From the NCBI GenBank assembly GCA_012719555.1, contig JAAYAE010000004.1, positions 1 through 6,233 on the forward strand: a stretch of DNA of 6,233 bases, read 5' to 3'. The notes beneath the pieces are model-generated. The model was not told the origin of the DNA, searched no databases, and worked only from the letters and a program-made list of their open reading frames with translations. Made by a program: the position numbers and the translations under genes. Positions 5,243-6,233 of the stretch are shown in pieces (position 1 is the first letter of the stretch; every line of letters begins with the position of its first letter). Origin of the DNA: Acholeplasmataceae bacterium. GTDB taxonomy: Bacteria; Bacillota; Negativicutes; Acidaminococcales; Acidaminococcaceae.

Positions 5243-6220
5243 TTAATGTTCTTCGGCTATCAGTTGTTGCTTATACTCCGCCAAAAGGACTGCAAAATCT
5301 TTATAAGTCTCCATTTTATTAAATTTGACTCTAAAAGCAGCTGCCTTGGGCAAACCTTTAAGATACATATTCACATGGCGACGCATTTCCTTTAGCGCTA
5401 TTATTTCACCCTTAAATTCTATTAAATCCTGCAAATGCCTCTGAATCATGGCAAAACGAGTTGGAATATCTACTCCCAACGGCAAATCCTTGCCCAATAT
5501 TGCAGCCCTTAACTCAGCAAAAATCCAAGGATTGCAGTCAGCCCCTCTGCCGATCATAATACCGTCACATTTTGTTTCTTGCAGCATTCTCAGTCCATCC
5601 CCGGCGTTTCTAATATCGCCATTACCGAATACCGGTATTTTAACAGCTTGCTTTACTTGTTTAATAATATCCCAATCAGCGTTTCCACTGTAAAATTGCT
5701 CTCTTGTGCGGCCATGTACAGCTACTGCAGACACACCTGCTTTTTCAGCCAAAACTGCAATTTCAGGAGCATTCAAATGCTGTTCATCCCAACCTGCACG
5801 AAATTTAACTGTTATCGGAATATGCACGGCGTCTACCATAGCAGCTAAAATTTCATAAGCTAGCTGCGGTGTTTTCATAAGGGCAGAACCTTCACCATTG
5901 GCTACTATTTTTTGCACAGGACATCCCATGTTAAAATCTACCATGTCAGCACCTGAATCCTCAACTATTTTTGCCGCTTGTGCCAAATCAGCCGGACTGC
6001 TGCCAAAAAGTTGAATAGCCGTCGGTCGTTCACTATCGGCAATACGCAGCATAGTAAAGGTTTTTATATTTTTATATAATAACCCTTTTGCGCTGACCAT
6101 TTCTGAAATAGTGAGCCCACATCCCTGTTCACGGCAAATAATGCGATAGGGCAAATCTGTAATTCCCGCCATAGGAGCCAAAGCCAAAGGGATATCTAGT
6201 TTAATATTGCCTATTTGCAT
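5243..6220 (-). CDS. dusB: tRNA-dihydrouridine synthase, DusB-type
   Basis: This is an FMN- and NADPH-dependent cytoplasmic enzyme that reduces specific uridines in tRNA D-loops to dihydrouridine. The 325-residue product is full length for the family. It has an N-terminal TIM barrel with APMAGITDLPYR (15-26), a catalytic-cysteine motif NMGCPV with Cys100, TVKFRAGW (137-144) with Lys139, VHGRTREQ (168-175) with His169, and phosphate-binding GNGDI (199-203) and GIMIGRGA (220-227). A C-terminal helical tRNA-binding domain has EMRRH (278-282) and KGLPKAAAFR (288-297). The start ATG has a GGAG nine bases upstream at the very edge of the window, so its promoter and upstream neighbour are not visible. 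Members of this family are often found near lysS in Bacillota, which fits here although three cassette genes and greA intervene. Exact target uridines cannot be read from sequence. Confidence 0.96.
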   Translation of the reverse strand: MQIGNIKLDIPLALAPMAGITDLPYRIICREQGCGLTISEMVSAKGLLYKNIKTFTMLRIADSERPTAIQLFGSSPADLAQAAKIVEDSGADMVDFNMGCPVQKIVANGEGSALMKTPQLAYEILAAMVDAVHIPITVKFRAGWDEQHLNAPEIAVLAEKAGVSAVAVHGRTREQFYSGNADWDIIKQVKQAVKIPVFGNGDIRNAGDGLRMLQETKCDGIMIGRGADCNPWIFAELRAAILGKDLPLGVDIPTRFAMIQRHLQDLIEFKGEIIALKEMRRHVNMYLKGLPKAAAFRVKFNKMETYKDFAVLLAEYKQQLIAEEH

Positions 6221-6233
6221 ACATCGTTTCTCC

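Noticed and set aside
5448..5848. Plus-strand open frames opposite dusB
   Set aside because: The minus strand encodes a full-length DusB with all its catalytic motifs.
1..6233. CRISPR arrays, insertion sequences, tRNA genes or phage genes
   Set aside because: No spaced repeats, transposase or integrase motifs, or cloverleaf-like sequence was seen on either strand.

Overview
The window is a stretch of a low-GC Bacillota-type (Gram-positive lineage) chromosome. All six genes lie on the minus strand. The evidence for the lineage is strong AAGGAG-type Shine-Dalgarno sites about 8-10 nt before starts, sigma-A promoters with 17-bp spacers, an rrn leader with a Firmicutes-style boxA (CTTGAAAACTGAA), and the gene set dusB / greA / lysS followed by a ribosomal RNA operon. 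I recall dusB-lysS-rrn as also being the Bacillus subtilis order. The metabolic pair in the middle suggests an anaerobic Clostridia or Negativicutes member, but the genus cannot be fixed from this sequence.

Layout in transcription order, right to left. dusB (tRNA dihydrouridine synthase, 5243-6220) comes first. A 136-bp gap follows, holding a sigma-A promoter overlapped by a perfect 33-bp inverted repeat (5127-5159). Next is a tight three-gene cassette: a small helix-turn-helix regulator (4576-5106), a conserved protein of unknown function often labelled 'quinate 5-dehydrogenase' (3678-4574), and a Rossmann-fold reductase resembling cyanobacterial acyl-ACP reductase (2575-3660). Immediately after its stop codon a perfect consensus promoter (TTGACA-17-TATAAT) starts the greA-lysS operon. 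This operon is translationally coupled: the lysS Shine-Dalgarno is built from the last greA codons, and it ends in a strong intrinsic terminator (425-462). The left 420 bases carry the control region of an rRNA operon reading out of the window: two tandem promoters 95 bp apart, a leader hairpin, boxA and a second hairpin. The 16S gene should begin just beyond base 1.

Functionally, dusB, greA, lysS and rrn are translation and transcription housekeeping genes. The cassette between dusB and greA looks like a self-contained, self-regulated metabolic module set into that neighbourhood. Its regulator probably binds the inverted repeat at its own promoter. Its reductase keeps the NAD(P)-binding loop and the cysteine that I align with the acyl-accepting cysteine of acyl-ACP reductase. 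What it reduces is unknown. That cassette and its operator are the parts most worth following up.
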